From Vesta saturnalis (Eukaryota > Arthropoda > Insecta > Coleoptera > Lampyridae): DNA of 64,000 nucleotides. Positions within the stretch are counted from its first letter, which is position 1. Every line of letters starts with the position of its first letter. The position numbers and the translations under genes are program-made. The DNA is taken from the NCBI GenBank assembly GCA_036346205.1, contig JARFJB010002037.1, positions 1,924,001 to 1,988,000 of the forward strand, written 5' to 3'. Positions 23,241-34,240 of this stretch are shown piece after piece. The notes under the pieces are model-generated. The model was not told the origin of the DNA, did not search any database, and saw only the letters and a program-made list of their open reading frames with translations.

Positions 23241-23580
23241 AAATACCTGTCTTGTGAGATAAGGGCCCCTTATTGCAATACTATTTCCAACCATGGGGAG
23301 CCACAACAAGAGGACGCAGGCCCTAACACAAGTTCTTATAGCTGTCTTACAAGTTAGCATTAGGGCCCCTTATTAGAATACTATTTCCAGCCAAGGGGTC
23401 CTCAACAAGATAGGGCGCAGACCTAACACAAGGTCTTATACCTGTCTTACAAGTTAGCGTTAGGGGCCCCTTATTAGAATGCTATTTCCACCCAAGGGGG
23501 CCACGACAAGGGGCGCAGACCCTAACACAGGTTTCGAAGTCCTGTATTATAAGATAGCATTAGGGCCCCTTATTCAAATT
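23235..23580. repeat. ~98 bp tandem repeat, about 3.5 units
   Basis: Units contain CCTGTCTTACAAGTTAGC, TTAGGGCCCCTTATTAGAAT, CTATTTCCA-CCAAGGGG and GGGCGCAGACCCTAACACA. They begin near 23248, 23340, 23441 and 23540. Related single units occur in the foldback arms and at 17480-17560. Confidence 0.8.
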
Positions 23581-23835
23581 TCAGATTTCTCACCTAGTAA
23601 GTTAGGCTACCTCAAGACCACGCAGGAGGTCAGCCACTATCTCAAGGTCAACCCCAAAGTAAACTACTATTTCAAGGTGAACCACTATCTCAAGGTCGAG
23701 AATACGACCCCCACGTGGGCGTCTAGGTCAAACCGAGGTGAGCCACGTGATCGACCTTGGGGAATTACTAAGGTCAAATGACGTCACAACAGTGAAAGGT
23801 GAGGTGCCCGCCTCAATTTAGCGCCAAAAAAATTC

Positions 23836-24980
23836 CTAAGGTAGAATTTAAGTGTTAGTTATTCACAACATTTCTTTAATATAACGTAATGTGAGCCAAA
23901 AAATTAATTAAATATGATTTAAAATGGTTATAATGCATTATTGATATGGATATCATATAGAAGCAGGCGGCTTTGGAATTTTTTTTAAGTTAAGTTGTAT
24001 ATTTTATCTATCTGACATGCAGTTTTAAACGCCATTCTGGCAGATTTTTTGTACAACGATGTCTGATTTTGAGATGAAGGTGTAAAAAAGGAGGTTGCAT
24101 AGTTTCCCTAAAAAAACTATAATTCAAATTATTTTATTTTTTTTTACTTTTTTAAGGGGATCAAGTTAGATGCACTTTAGAGGCGATCTAAATGTGCGAT
24201 ATGAATACGGGCCTAGATGTATATTAACCTCTGTCAGACATAAAGTTTTAAACGTCTGTTTGACATAGATTATTGTTTCTGGTTTTACAATGTTGCATAT
24301 TTTCGTAATTACCTTATAAAAATATTGCAGAATTATCCTAAAAGAAATATTGTTAACATTACTTCATTTCTTTTAATTTCCATTTCATACTTTACTGCAC
24401 ATAATCCAAATATTATTGTAAGGCAGTTTAAAATTAAAATCAATGTGTATAATTTACTTCTTTTAATATTATTAAAATTACTTTCATAACTAATAAAAAA
24501 ATAATATTTTAGTTACACAACTTTCAAGCTTTTTCTTTAAAGAAAAGGACATTAAAGTACACTGCAGTATTTCCATAAATAAACTCATTAGCATTCCAAT
24601 TGTTGAAACCATTACCTGACATTCCTAAACCTAAAAGCTTTTTAGAAAACAACCTTTGTTAACCACACATTATCAATGATAATGATCTTAATAATGATAC
24701 TTTTATGGCTATTAAAATTTTCTAATTTTTTATTTATTTGTGATTTACATTTACTAAACATTAAGGTTTTTAAATTGTTTTTTGTAATAATTTTATTGGT
24801 AGAAAACGTTTATCTTACTTGGCTTTATAAAAAACTAAGAAAGATTTACTTAAAAACCCTTTCCAAAAGAAAATAAATGTTTACTTCATTTTAAATTACA
24901 CAAATGGTAAAAGTATGACATGCGATCAATTCATTGCTTCAAATTTCATTGTTCTCAAGTAATTCTTATTGTAATCAGTC
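23836..24980. other. AT-rich, includes one half of a distant inverted repeat
   Basis: About 24385-24445 (TACTTTACTGCACATAATCC and ATTATTGTAAGGCAGTTTAA) is matched in reverse at about 26683-26745, so it may be an end of an element spanning this interval. The ORF at 24676-24876 is AT-rich and hydrophobic and is probably chance. Confidence 0.45.
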
Positions 24981-24984
24981 TTAT

Positions 24985-25225
24985 TTAAAATGAGTCAGAA
25001 AAAGATGAAAGTAAACAATTTAAATCATGACTTTCAATTCGATAATATGGAAATATTGTCAAAACAAGCCCATTATTGTGTTCGTTTATAACGTGAAGCT
25101 ATTGAGATATATAGGCATCCTAATAACTTCAATAGACAAGATGAAGATATCCGTTTGAATAGGTTCTGGCATTTTATAATTAAAAAAAGACACCTACATC
25201 TTAATTTTAGCTTTTGATATGGCTA
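24985..25225 (+). pseudogene. Penelope-like element, C-terminal fragment (second copy)
   Basis: In one + frame: NLNHDFQFDNMEILSKQAHY, then CVRL, a stop, REAIEIYRHPNNFNRQDED and IRLNRFWHFI, ending at about 25215. The REAIEI-HPNNFNR-D pattern is typical of the end of the PLE GIY-YIG frame. There is one in-frame stop (about 25090), and the upstream part is decayed or absent. About 540 bp downstream is a damaged hammerhead-like motif, in the same relation as in the copy at 17.9-18.9 kb. Confidence 0.7.
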
Positions 25226-25760
25226 GGTTTTGTTGCTGTGTTCTTTCCTATACCTTTAATTAGATGCTTTAGCAATTAGATATGTTAAGTTACCATAGCA
25301 TTATAATAATTAAACATATGTAGCTACATTTAAAAGTCATATTAACCTTACATATTGTGTTCTCACTACAAAATAAAAATTACCATTATTATTAACCAAA
25401 AACTCTTTCTTTGTTAGATTTAACTAGATCTTTAATTAGTAAGAGTTTCTATTTGTGAATGCTTTTATCAATTTCAAATTAAAGTTTTTCACAATTTTAC
25501 ACTTACATTAAAATTTGATTAAATTTTGTTAAATCTGTTCTTTGATTATAATACTGTTAGCCTTCGTCAGGGAGTTCTGATTTATCATATTTATGGTAGT
25601 TTAATAACATTTATTTTATTAGAAACCTAGATATTTTTTACTAAAATTAGATTCCATACTGTTTCATTAATAGCGATCTTATACTCGCGTTTTCATATTT
25701 TCCATGGTTCATTAATTTGTTTTAACATTTCAATAATTCTTAAAGGTATGACCATTTACG
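25226..25760. other. PLE 3' region, AT-rich
   Basis: Non-coding sequence between the PLE fragment and the damaged hammerhead-like motif. Short blocks resemble 8150-8300 read in reverse. Confidence 0.4.
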
Positions 25761-25795
25761 AAAGACGATAACTGTAATTGTTATCGAAATGTTTA
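25761..25795 (+). ncRNA. damaged hammerhead-like motif
   Basis: Stem II GATAAC/GTTATC (25767-25772 with 25780-25785) and the following GAAA (25786-25789) match the motif at 8201-8244, but the CUGANGA box is reduced to AAGACGA and overlaps the stem. It is probably a non-functional relic. Confidence 0.45.
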
Positions 25796-26189
25796 AATTT
25801 ATACAAAATTTAAATGAAGAAAATACTCGCTTTAATTAGCAAAAAGATACGTATTTTAATTCTGTGTAATAATGGCGAAAGCTTGCATTTACGAAAAAAG
25901 GTTGATTTATAATTTATATGGGGTATCGGTTACTTGTATAACATACTAAAAAATGTTTGTGACGTCACTGACCAACAGTGAAAAAAATGGCATTCCCTCC
26001 CCAAAGAAAGGGGTGGGCTGTTCGAGCTATCCATACTTCTTTAACCCCAACGATGGATTCATTACGTATATATGCATAGTGGGGATTAAGAATGGGTGCG
26101 GTCAGGATTCGATCGGAAGGCATGAAGTTAGGGTTCTGAGAGGGAAGATACTAAATAGCTGCACATGATGTGCGTATAAGTAACCATGC

Positions 26190-26335
26190 TGCTATCTGTG
26201 TATGAGGAAAGCTCGAAAAATCCCATACAAGGTACACGGTAACGGGGATGGAACTCGAATGCTAAGTAAAGTGTGATACCACAGGGCGAACTAGCTCGGT
26301 AACCAATACGTGTTCTCATATAAAGGTGCTTAAGC
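26190..26335 (-). repeat. tRNA-related SINE-like fragment
   Basis: Minus strand: GGTTACCGAGCTAGTTCGCC (A-box-like GAGCTAGTTCG) followed about 35 nt later by GCATTCGAGTTCCATCC (B-box-like TTCGAGTTCC). The spacing is as in a tRNA gene, but no complete cloverleaf can be folded by eye. A short related piece is at 19336-19360. Confidence 0.5.
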
Positions 26336-26368
26336 TTATCTGAACACAATACTGGGTGCCACGACCAC

Positions 26369-26369
<1 letters not shown>

Positions 26370-26461
<92 letters not shown>
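26370..26461. repeat. (AT)n microsatellite, ~90 bp
   Basis: Pure AT tract between the SINE-like piece and a sequence starting TACTGACTTCCACAAAAATTG. Confidence 0.95.
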
Positions 26462-26464
<3 letters not shown>

Positions 26465-26854
26465 TGACTTCCACAAAAATTGCAACACCTAGAATTTGTT
26501 TACTGAAGACGCTAATTGTAATTGATATTACCTTCTTTGTATGTATATGGTCAATTTTAATTTAGAAGCGAAATATTTTTGTGTCCCTTTGGAGAGCACA
26601 TTGGCTCGAATTTAAATTTTAGTACAATTTTCCAAACTTCTTAATTATTATTTTACTTTTAAAATTTATGCAGAATGATTTTCGTTTTAAACTGCCTTAC
26701 AATAATCTGCAGATTATGTGCAGTAAAGTAAAAATTCAATGTTATCTACTACTTAATTATTTTGTTTCTAAACAAATATATCAACGTAACAAACGTCGAA
26801 TTATTAAAAAAGCAGTTACTCTACTTGATTAAAATTTCTCAGATTCATTTAATA
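26462..26854. other. AT-rich; second half of the 24.4 kb inverted pair
   Basis: 26683-26745 is the reverse complement (diverged) of 24385-24445. There is no coding signal. Confidence 0.45.
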
Positions 26855-28958
26855 GTAGAAATGGGACACCATCCCCTCCCCTCTTTTTTTACGTCACAAG
26901 CTCCGCCCACTTTCACTTCTTTATATACCCACGTTGGAGACCGCATTTTCCACCCTTATTTTTACTCGCTTACGTGTAGAACGTATTTTTTCACCCCTAT
27001 TTTTACACATCTACGTGTGAGACCGTGTTTTCAACTCTTTTATCCTAATTTTCATACACCTACGTGTGAGACCGCATTTTCAACCCTTTCATCCCTAATT
27101 ATTTTTACTCGCTTACGTATAGGACGTGTATTTTCACCCCTATTTTTTACACACCCATTTTATGACAGCTCACGTATAGGATGCGTATTTTCAACCCTCA
27201 TGGTTTCTTTTCGAGGTCAACCCTAATTAGAGCCTTTTTTGCACATGCTTACGTGAGGGGCAGGTCTTGGTGCTGGGGGCTGGATCTGGACCTAGGTCTT
27301 GGCCTTTGAGTTGGTCTTAGGGTTATTTTTAATGGTATTAAGGTCCTTCTGACTATATTAATAGCAGTGCCCCTGGAGGTTAGGCAAATGCACACGCATA
27401 CAATGTTGTAAATTGCATAATTAATAAGATATTATTATTAAAATTATCGGTCCTATTGCTTTAAAATGGCCAAATGCTATTGGATGATCTTTTACCTAAA
27501 CGTTGTATTTCTAATAAGGAGGTTCTTGTGCGACACGTGTAGGGCTTCGCAACTTGTTCTCAGGCCCTCGCCCCATGGCCGGAGATGGTGTGGGAACCTA
27601 ACCTTATAAGATAAGTGTAGAGCTTAGCCCCTATCGTGGCCCCCTTGATGCAATTGTGTGTTGTTCTAACTTGATCTTACAGCTGTAGGCCTTCGCCCTG
27701 TCATACAAAAATTGTATTCTAATAAAGGGGTTCTTGTAAGGCAGGACTTGTATTAGGGTCTGCGCCCTGGCCCCTTTGAGTAAAAATTGATTTTAGCGCC
27801 ATCTAGGGGCGTATAGACTAATGAACATTTTCTGTAATAGAAGCTGATAATGCACACCTCTCTTCTGCTCTATGCTGTTTTTTCCTCCCCCTCTCTCTTT
27901 CTCACACACGCACAAACAAATCAATTAATTAATCAATCTCAAACAAATCACGTTCGATCATCAGATAAAACTCAATTAATCAACCGAAATTATGTCTTAC
28001 AGTTTGCGGAAACCAGATTACAGTTCAAACTGAATGCATTAAAGTGTAATTAAATATGACGTGAAACAATAAATAATTTCTACCCTAATGCAATGATGCT
28101 TTATATATATAAGTAATTATTACTTTTTAATGGGTTTTTACAACTGTTAATGAACACGTTACAATGAAACAGTCTTGTGTGTGTATGTAATTAAACATGC
28201 AAATAAATCAGATATGATGTTCCGAATGTATAGGTGGTGACTGTTTAGAGAATCAGCCTATACATGTCTGTAAGACATAATTTCGGTTGATTGATTGAGT
28301 TTTATCTGATGATCGAACGTGATTTGTTTGAGATTGATTAATTAATTGATTTGTTTGTGCGTGTGTGAGAAAGAGAGAGGGGGAGGAATAAACAACATAG
28401 ATCGGAAGATAGGTGTGCATTATCAGGTTCTATTATAGAAAATGTTCATTAGTCTATACGCCTCTAGATGGTGCTAAAATCAATTTTTACTCAAAGGGGC
28501 CAGGGCGCAGACCCTGATACAAGTCCTGCCTTACAAGAACCCCCTTATTAGAATACAATTTTTGTATGACAGGGCGAAGGCCTACAGCTGTAAGATTAAG
28601 TTAGAACAACATACAGTTGCATCAAGGGGGCCACGATAGGGCTAAGTCACACTTATCTTATAAGGTTAGGTTCCTACATCATCTCCGGCCATGGGGCGAG
28701 GGCCTGAGAACAAGTTGCGAAGCCCTACACGTGTCGCACAGGAACCTCCTTATTAGAAATACAACGTTTAGGTAAAAGATCATCCAATAGCATTTGGCCA
28801 TTTTAAAGCAATAGGACCGATAATTTTAATAATAATATCTTATTAATTATGCAATTTACAACATTGTATGCGTGTGCATTTGCCTAACCTCCAGGGGCAC
28901 TGCTATTAATATAGTCAGAAGGACCTTAATACCATCAAAAATAACGCTAAGACCAACT

Positions 28959-30111
28959 TATAACTATAATGGAGTTAAAACAAACAATACTGTAATACAA
29001 TTACAACATTAAAATAAAGCGTCAAATTGTAACCTTACAATAATGTTGTTAAAGTATAAACATGTATAATTTTTAAATAATGTGCCTCTGACTCAGTGGT
29101 AGAATAGGGAGGATTCTAATAAATAATTTAATTAACCTACCTGAGATGCTAGTTGTTTCGTTCTGCTGGATTATTTTCACTTATTGGCAAAATTGTTATC
29201 AAATATTATAAATAAAATATTAATTTCTCGAGCGCCATGTTATCTTTGTCCAGGAAAATAACAAAACCTTAAATAATGAATACTAAAAACATTTAACAGA
29301 AATGAAAATAACAATTTACATAAGTTTATTTAATAAAAAGTTGTTGAAAATGAGAAAAAATTCCGAAGTTTACAACTAAACTATATAAAAAACACTTTAC
29401 CTTATAACTGTTCTGTTTATAAACTGCATGGGTACTATGAAGCAGAATGGTTGAAGTAAGGTGATGTCTAGCTTAGGTATCCATTTAAAAAATTTCTTGT
29501 AAGTTAGATTGCCAAATTTATTTGTACCAGGGTGTAGTTCTAGCGTTGTGAAGGTAACTCATGTAAAACTTGCCGTTTAGAATAAAAATAGATTAAGGTA
29601 TACCCTTATATGTGCCATTAAGATTAAGTAAGTAAGTATACAAATTAAATACTTTAAAAAATTAAATATTGAAAAGTGTAATTAACGTGTTTAAAAAATT
29701 AAAAGGTGGTGGTGGTGGTGCCTCAAAAACAAAGGCTTTAGCCTTTAATATTATGGAAAAAAACAACTTACCACCATAAGATGGCCCACAAATATAAAAA
29801 ATTAAATAAAAATCATTCTTGTTGCTATCAACATTCAGCAATAACTGAATTACAAAAAGCTTTCTCAACAACTCAAGTATAAAAATTTTCTTGCGTTGCG
29901 CTGTTACATAATATCAATCCAATTTTTAAGAAAGGAACTAGAACTATTTATATCATTTACACCCAAAATATATGTTCTATGAAATGCCAATTAAATTACC
30001 AGTTTTCAATTTTATATAAAATAATTCAAAATTCTCTAATTTTTACGCAAAATAAATTAATGATCTTAGATTAATGTAGTTTTTTATACAACCACAAAAA
30101 AGGTTGTTACA
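28959..30111 (-). repeat. gypsy 3' LTR (1153 bp)
   Basis: Starts TATAAC and ends GTTACA on the + strand (TGTAAC...GTTATA on the element strand). Compared with the other LTR it has about 70 extra bases near 28985-29060. It carries a short (GGT)n run near 29705. Confidence 0.9.
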
Positions 30112-30122
30112 CACCCCCTCCT
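30112..30122 (-). promoter_or_regulatory. polypurine tract of gypsy element
   Basis: Minus strand AGGAGGGGGTG directly before the 3' LTR start TGTAAC. This is the plus-strand priming site of reverse transcription. Confidence 0.8.
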
Positions 30123-31610
30123 AAAATTTGGACTCGGAGATCACCAAAGCGGAGATTCCAAACACTAAGTGAATTAAAAATATTAAAATTTAAAAAAATA
30201 CAAAATGTTAAGCTAATTAAAATATAAGCAATATTTAAAAAATAACAAGAAAATGTACGAAGAAGTACGGAAAATGTGGTGACGTCGGTCAGGAAAGACC
30301 CCTCGCAACACCAAAAAAGCTAATGACGCGCTACCACCCGCACACGCCACTAGTCGAGAATCAAGGACCCGAAACCTTAAATAAAGTCAAAAAACTTTAA
30401 CTGGTGGGGTTACTGAAACAAACCACCATCAGGAGAGCAAAATGAGTATCCGGTAAAAAAATTTGATTCTAAGGTAAAAAAAAACGAACGGAAACCGTAA
30501 CCTACCATGACCTGAAGGGACAGTGGGCAGAGAACCCGGAAACGGTCATCGTGCAACTTCATAAAAAATCAAGGCTAAACGCCACTCTACTCGAGAGTAT
30601 AAGTATTAAAAAAACAATCCTTTCGGACTAACAATAAATAATCGCGAGATTTGAGGTCGAGAGAGGGCGGTTCAATTACCCTACCCCGGTGGTCTCAAAC
30701 CAAGCCTCCTAGGTACATAACACAACTACCACAGTCACGTTCGATAAGTAAGTCAAAATCGGTAAACCAAGATACGATTACTTTCATGGCAAATTAGCTC
30801 AGGATGCTTCGTCGTGGAGAACAAGAGAGGCCACTCTACCCTTCACGAGATTCAGGTTTCATGTTGTTCCACAGTCATCGTCCAAGACCCCAACATACCC
30901 TAACTAACACGCACATTTTGTAAATAAATCGAAATCTAGGTGGGATAGCCAAGAGAAAGGTGATGCACTCTTACGAACACAACAACCCCCTCCTAAAACT
31001 ACCAAAACGTCATAATCAGGAAGTGAACTAATCGAGGTTGACACGAGGCGAACCGAAGTCCTCAAGCACCGTCCAAGAATAGTAACACTACACAAATCAG
31101 GAAAAATAAAATAATTAAATCAATCAAAAAATAAAAATGTATAGAAGCATTACTAGTTTTCTTATCGAAGGTAAAGAGTTTACACGTCAAATTAACGATC
31201 AGAGGTAAACTCAAAATAGTTATCTTCAATCTTACTATTGTAACAATAGCAAATGGAAAATCCATTAAAGAAAGATAATCTGCCTGAGAACTAATGTCCC
31301 ACAAAGTCGGCAAAATAAACGCACGATGTGATCTAAATATCAAACATCATGCTAAAAAATCAATCACACAATGGGATCTAAATATCAACCATCGTGTTAA
31401 ACAAATGTAGCAAAAATCATGCTAACAAATGTAAAAAAAATAATTAAGTGGTTTGCAAAGCCACAACAATATAAAATAAAATAATGTGCGAAATAAGCAC
31501 AAAATAAAATTATTTTGAGAAATTATCAAAATAATTAAAAAATATGAATAAGAAAACCAGAATGTAAAAATACTAAAATCGAAAAATAATCAAAAGAATA
31601 CTAAAAAATA
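30123..31610. other. gypsy 3' internal region, no recognised gene
   Basis: Lies between integrase and the polypurine tract. Small minus-strand ORFs (30904-31095, 31062-31343) do not resemble env or any family I know. A short imperfect repeat (GATCTAAATATCAA-CATC) occurs at about 31330 and 31376. Confidence 0.45.
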
Positions 31611-31614
31611 AGGA

Positions 31615-33720
31615 CTAATGAGGTTTTAAATCCTTAACATGAAAAACACCTAAGGGTTTATTATCAATAGGGGTGGCCAATCGGTACGTAGTTGGACCTA
31701 CCACTTCAATAACTTTTGCTTCAATAAATTTTGGAGCTAACTTTTGACTATAATTTTTAGTCGCATCAGATAAAGTAAAATTCTTTTTCCAAACTAAATC
31801 GCCAACGTTTAATTTCAACGGACGACGTCGCAAATTGTAAGATTTTGAATTTCTTTCGTAAGCTGCATGTAAATTTTGTTTAACATGTTTAAAAATAGGT
31901 GAAAGTTCATTTAAATCTTGAACTAATTGTTCACGGTTAGTAATAAATAAATCATCCTCTTTGAAATCCTTTAGTCGACCATAAAATCTCCAGAAATAGG
32001 AACTGTCCGACCAAACGCCAAAAGGAAGGTGAAAATTTCGTAGACTCATGAACAGCGTTACGAATAGCATGCGCAATTTTGTGAATTTCAACATCCCATT
32101 CCTTATGATCATCTTGAATATAAGATCTAATCGCATTACCTACTACTTTATTAACTCTCTCAACAAAATTTACTTGAGGGTGATAACTTGCATTAAACCA
32201 AACGGATTGAACTTTGTAAGAACTCATTAAATTTTTAAATTGTGAACTTTTAAATTGAGGACCATTGTCCACCATACAAATTTGAGGAACACCGTATACT
32301 AGAAATACATAATTCTCAATATATTGACAAATTCTTTTAGCAGTAGCACTGCGCATAGGGTGAATCAAAGTAAATTTAGTAAACCAATCACAAATAACTA
32401 ATAAAACTGTGTTTCCACTCTTCGATCTAGGAAAAGGACCCACTAAATCAATAGAAATACATTGAAAAGGATAAGAAACATTTTTCTCTTTACCCATAAA
32501 ACCATAATGATTAAATTGTGAAGACTTGCTTCGATTACAAACATTGCAATTCCTAATATATTTCGAAATATCTGACTTCATTTTTGACCAGTAATAAAAT
32601 TCTTTAATTTTTGAAAAAGTTTTAAAAACCCCAAAATGTGATGATGTAGGATCATCATGAAATTTTCGTAAAATATCTTTCCTTAAAGATTTCGGTACAA
32701 CCAATTTCCATTCCACTAAATTCGATTCTATGTTTAAATCATTAGAAATAAATTTGTAGAGTTTATCATCTTCAACTCTCCAATTAGGAAATAATTCAGG
32801 ATTTTTAAAAACGTTGGCTAACATCTTCTTATACCAATCGTCTAAATCAACAACAGAAAATTCTAAAGAACTAACTTCCAAAGGTGCTCTAGAAAGTGCA
32901 TCAGGAACTACATTTAATTTACCTTTACGATGAATAACTTCAAAATCAAATTGTTGAAGTTTAACACTCCATCTGGCTAATCTACCAGAAGGATCTTTTA
33001 AATTATTGAGCCAAATCAATGAATGATGATCAGTAATAACTTTAAAATGGGTACCTTCAATATAAGGTCTAAACTTTTGAATACCAAAAATAACTGCAAG
33101 TAACTCACGTTCCGTAATTGAATAATTTTGCTCGGCTTTGTTTAAAGTACGAGAACCATAGGCAATAACAACTTCCTCCTCTCCGACACCTTGTGTTAAT
33201 ACACATCCAACTCCACAATTAGATGCATCACATTGTAAATAAAATGTTCTAGAAAAATCAGGGCTCGCTAAAATAGGAGCATTAACTAATAAAGATTTAA
33301 TTTTCAAAAATGAATCATTCGCTTCGTCATTCCATAAAACTTTCTGAGATTTCTTCTTACCTTTCAATAAATTATTAATCGGAGATAAAATAGTGGAAAA
33401 ATCATGAATGAAACGTCGATACCAAGAACACATTCCAATAAAACGTTTAACTTCTGTAAAAGTATGTGGTTGAGGAAATTCAGTAATAGCTTCCACCTTT
33501 GAAGGATCGGTGTGAAGACCATTCTTATCAATAACAAAACCTAAATATGATAATCGAGGTTTACAAAATTCACATTTATCTAAATTAATATTCAATTGGG
33601 CATCCTTAAGCCTTTAAAAGTACTAAAAAACAATATCGTTTAAATAAAACTGAATGGGATTAATCATGACCTAAAATGGAATCCATAAAACGTTGTAATG
33701 TATCATAATCAAATATAGAA
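31615..33720 (-). pseudogene. gypsy pol: end of RT, RNase H, integrase
   Basis: A long minus-strand frame runs from about 33595 to 31952 and continues frameshifted to 31615. In order: RT remnant upstream (LQRFMDSILGHD at about 33700-33660, then a decayed YLND where the YLDD catalytic box should be), KCEFCKPRLSYLGFVID, connection region with MCSWYRRFIHDFS, RNase H (FYLQCDASNCGVGCVL, RELLAVIFG, VITDHHSLIWL), zinc-binding HHCC region (CNVCNRSKSS), integrase core (CISIDLVGPFPRS, CMVDNGPQF, then an Asn-Phe-Val-Glu box), and a GPY-like tail (KLNVGDLVWKKN, VVGPTTYRLA). About 200 residues of RT and everything upstream to early gag are deleted. Integrase and RNase H look largely intact. Confidence 0.9.
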
Positions 33721-33789
33721 TGCATTTTTAATAATTCAGTTACATAAAATGTAATCAAATAAATTTGTATTGATCTTTTTAAATTTAAC

Positions 33790-33917
33790 TAACGCCTTAA
33801 AATTTTACGCTTCTCATCCACAATTAACCGTTCTGCTCCACTTACATTGCGAAATTGTAGTTCAATTAATAATTCGTCACTATAAAGAACATCAACTAAA
33901 TAATTAAAATTCGACAT
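33790..33917 (-). pseudogene. gypsy gag N-terminal remnant
   Basis: From an ATG at 33917 (minus) the frame reads MSNFNYLVDVLYSDELLIEL and continues for about 42 residues to a stop near 33790. Its position about 270 bp after the primer site fits the start of gag. The rest of gag, protease and most of RT are missing, so the deletion joins this remnant to the RT end. Confidence 0.55.
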
Positions 33918-34178
33918 CGTAACACATTATATAACACACTCAATAAAGTTCCTTATATAAACACATAAAATACCAACTGTAAAACTAACACTCCTTAAAA
34001 TTCTGTTTACTCTTAACATAACATCAATCAAAAAATATAAACAGCCACAAATGAGAATAATTAACATTATTGAAACAACAGCATATCCCTTTTCTGGCCC
34101 CACAGAAAATATTAACACAAATGTAATAAAAACAATAAATTTCAAGTAATAAAAATCAAAGTCAAGTAATAAATTTAA

Positions 34179-34196
34179 GTCCCTGCTCGGGCGCCA
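34179..34196 (-). promoter_or_regulatory. primer-binding site, tRNA-Lys type
   Basis: Minus strand TGGCGCCCGAGCAGGGAC, one base from the classic tRNA-Lys(UUU) primer-site sequence. It lies 44 nt from the LTR edge at 34241. A 14-base repeat GCCAAAGTATAACT (34193-34206 and 34234-34247) shows that 41 bp were duplicated at this junction; without the duplication the spacing would be the usual 3 nt. Confidence 0.75.
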
Positions 34197-34240
34197 AAGT
34201 ATAACTCCAAATTGTAGCAATGCTTTAACTTAAGCCAAAG

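Larger units (their letters stand above)
22560..23835. mobile_element. foldback-family arm, repeat-rich
   Basis: A single arm-like block related to the large foldback at 26855-35848. From left to right: a short duplication around GTTGAGACTG-CAGTC (22630-22710), an (ATC)n run (22720-22735), a ~97 bp array (22907-23240), a ~98 bp array (23235-23580), an AAGGTCA-rich stretch (23600-23775), and a terminal block TGACGTCACAACAGTGAAAG with GAGGTGCCCGCC. The foldback arms show the same order: a CTCF-like motif flanked by TTCATTAGTCTATA, then CCCTTATTAGAATAC blocks, then ACGTCACAA and CACTTTCAC at the outer end. No opposite arm is seen here. Confidence 0.6.

Noticed and set aside
24676..24876. Hydrophobic 66-residue ORF
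   Set aside because: Very AT-rich with Leu/Ile/Phe/Lys only. Expected by chance at this composition.
29088..29125. CTCAGTGGTAGAAT in both gypsy LTRs, like part of tRNA-Gly
   Set aside because: Only a 13-base match with no B box or fold. Most likely coincidence.
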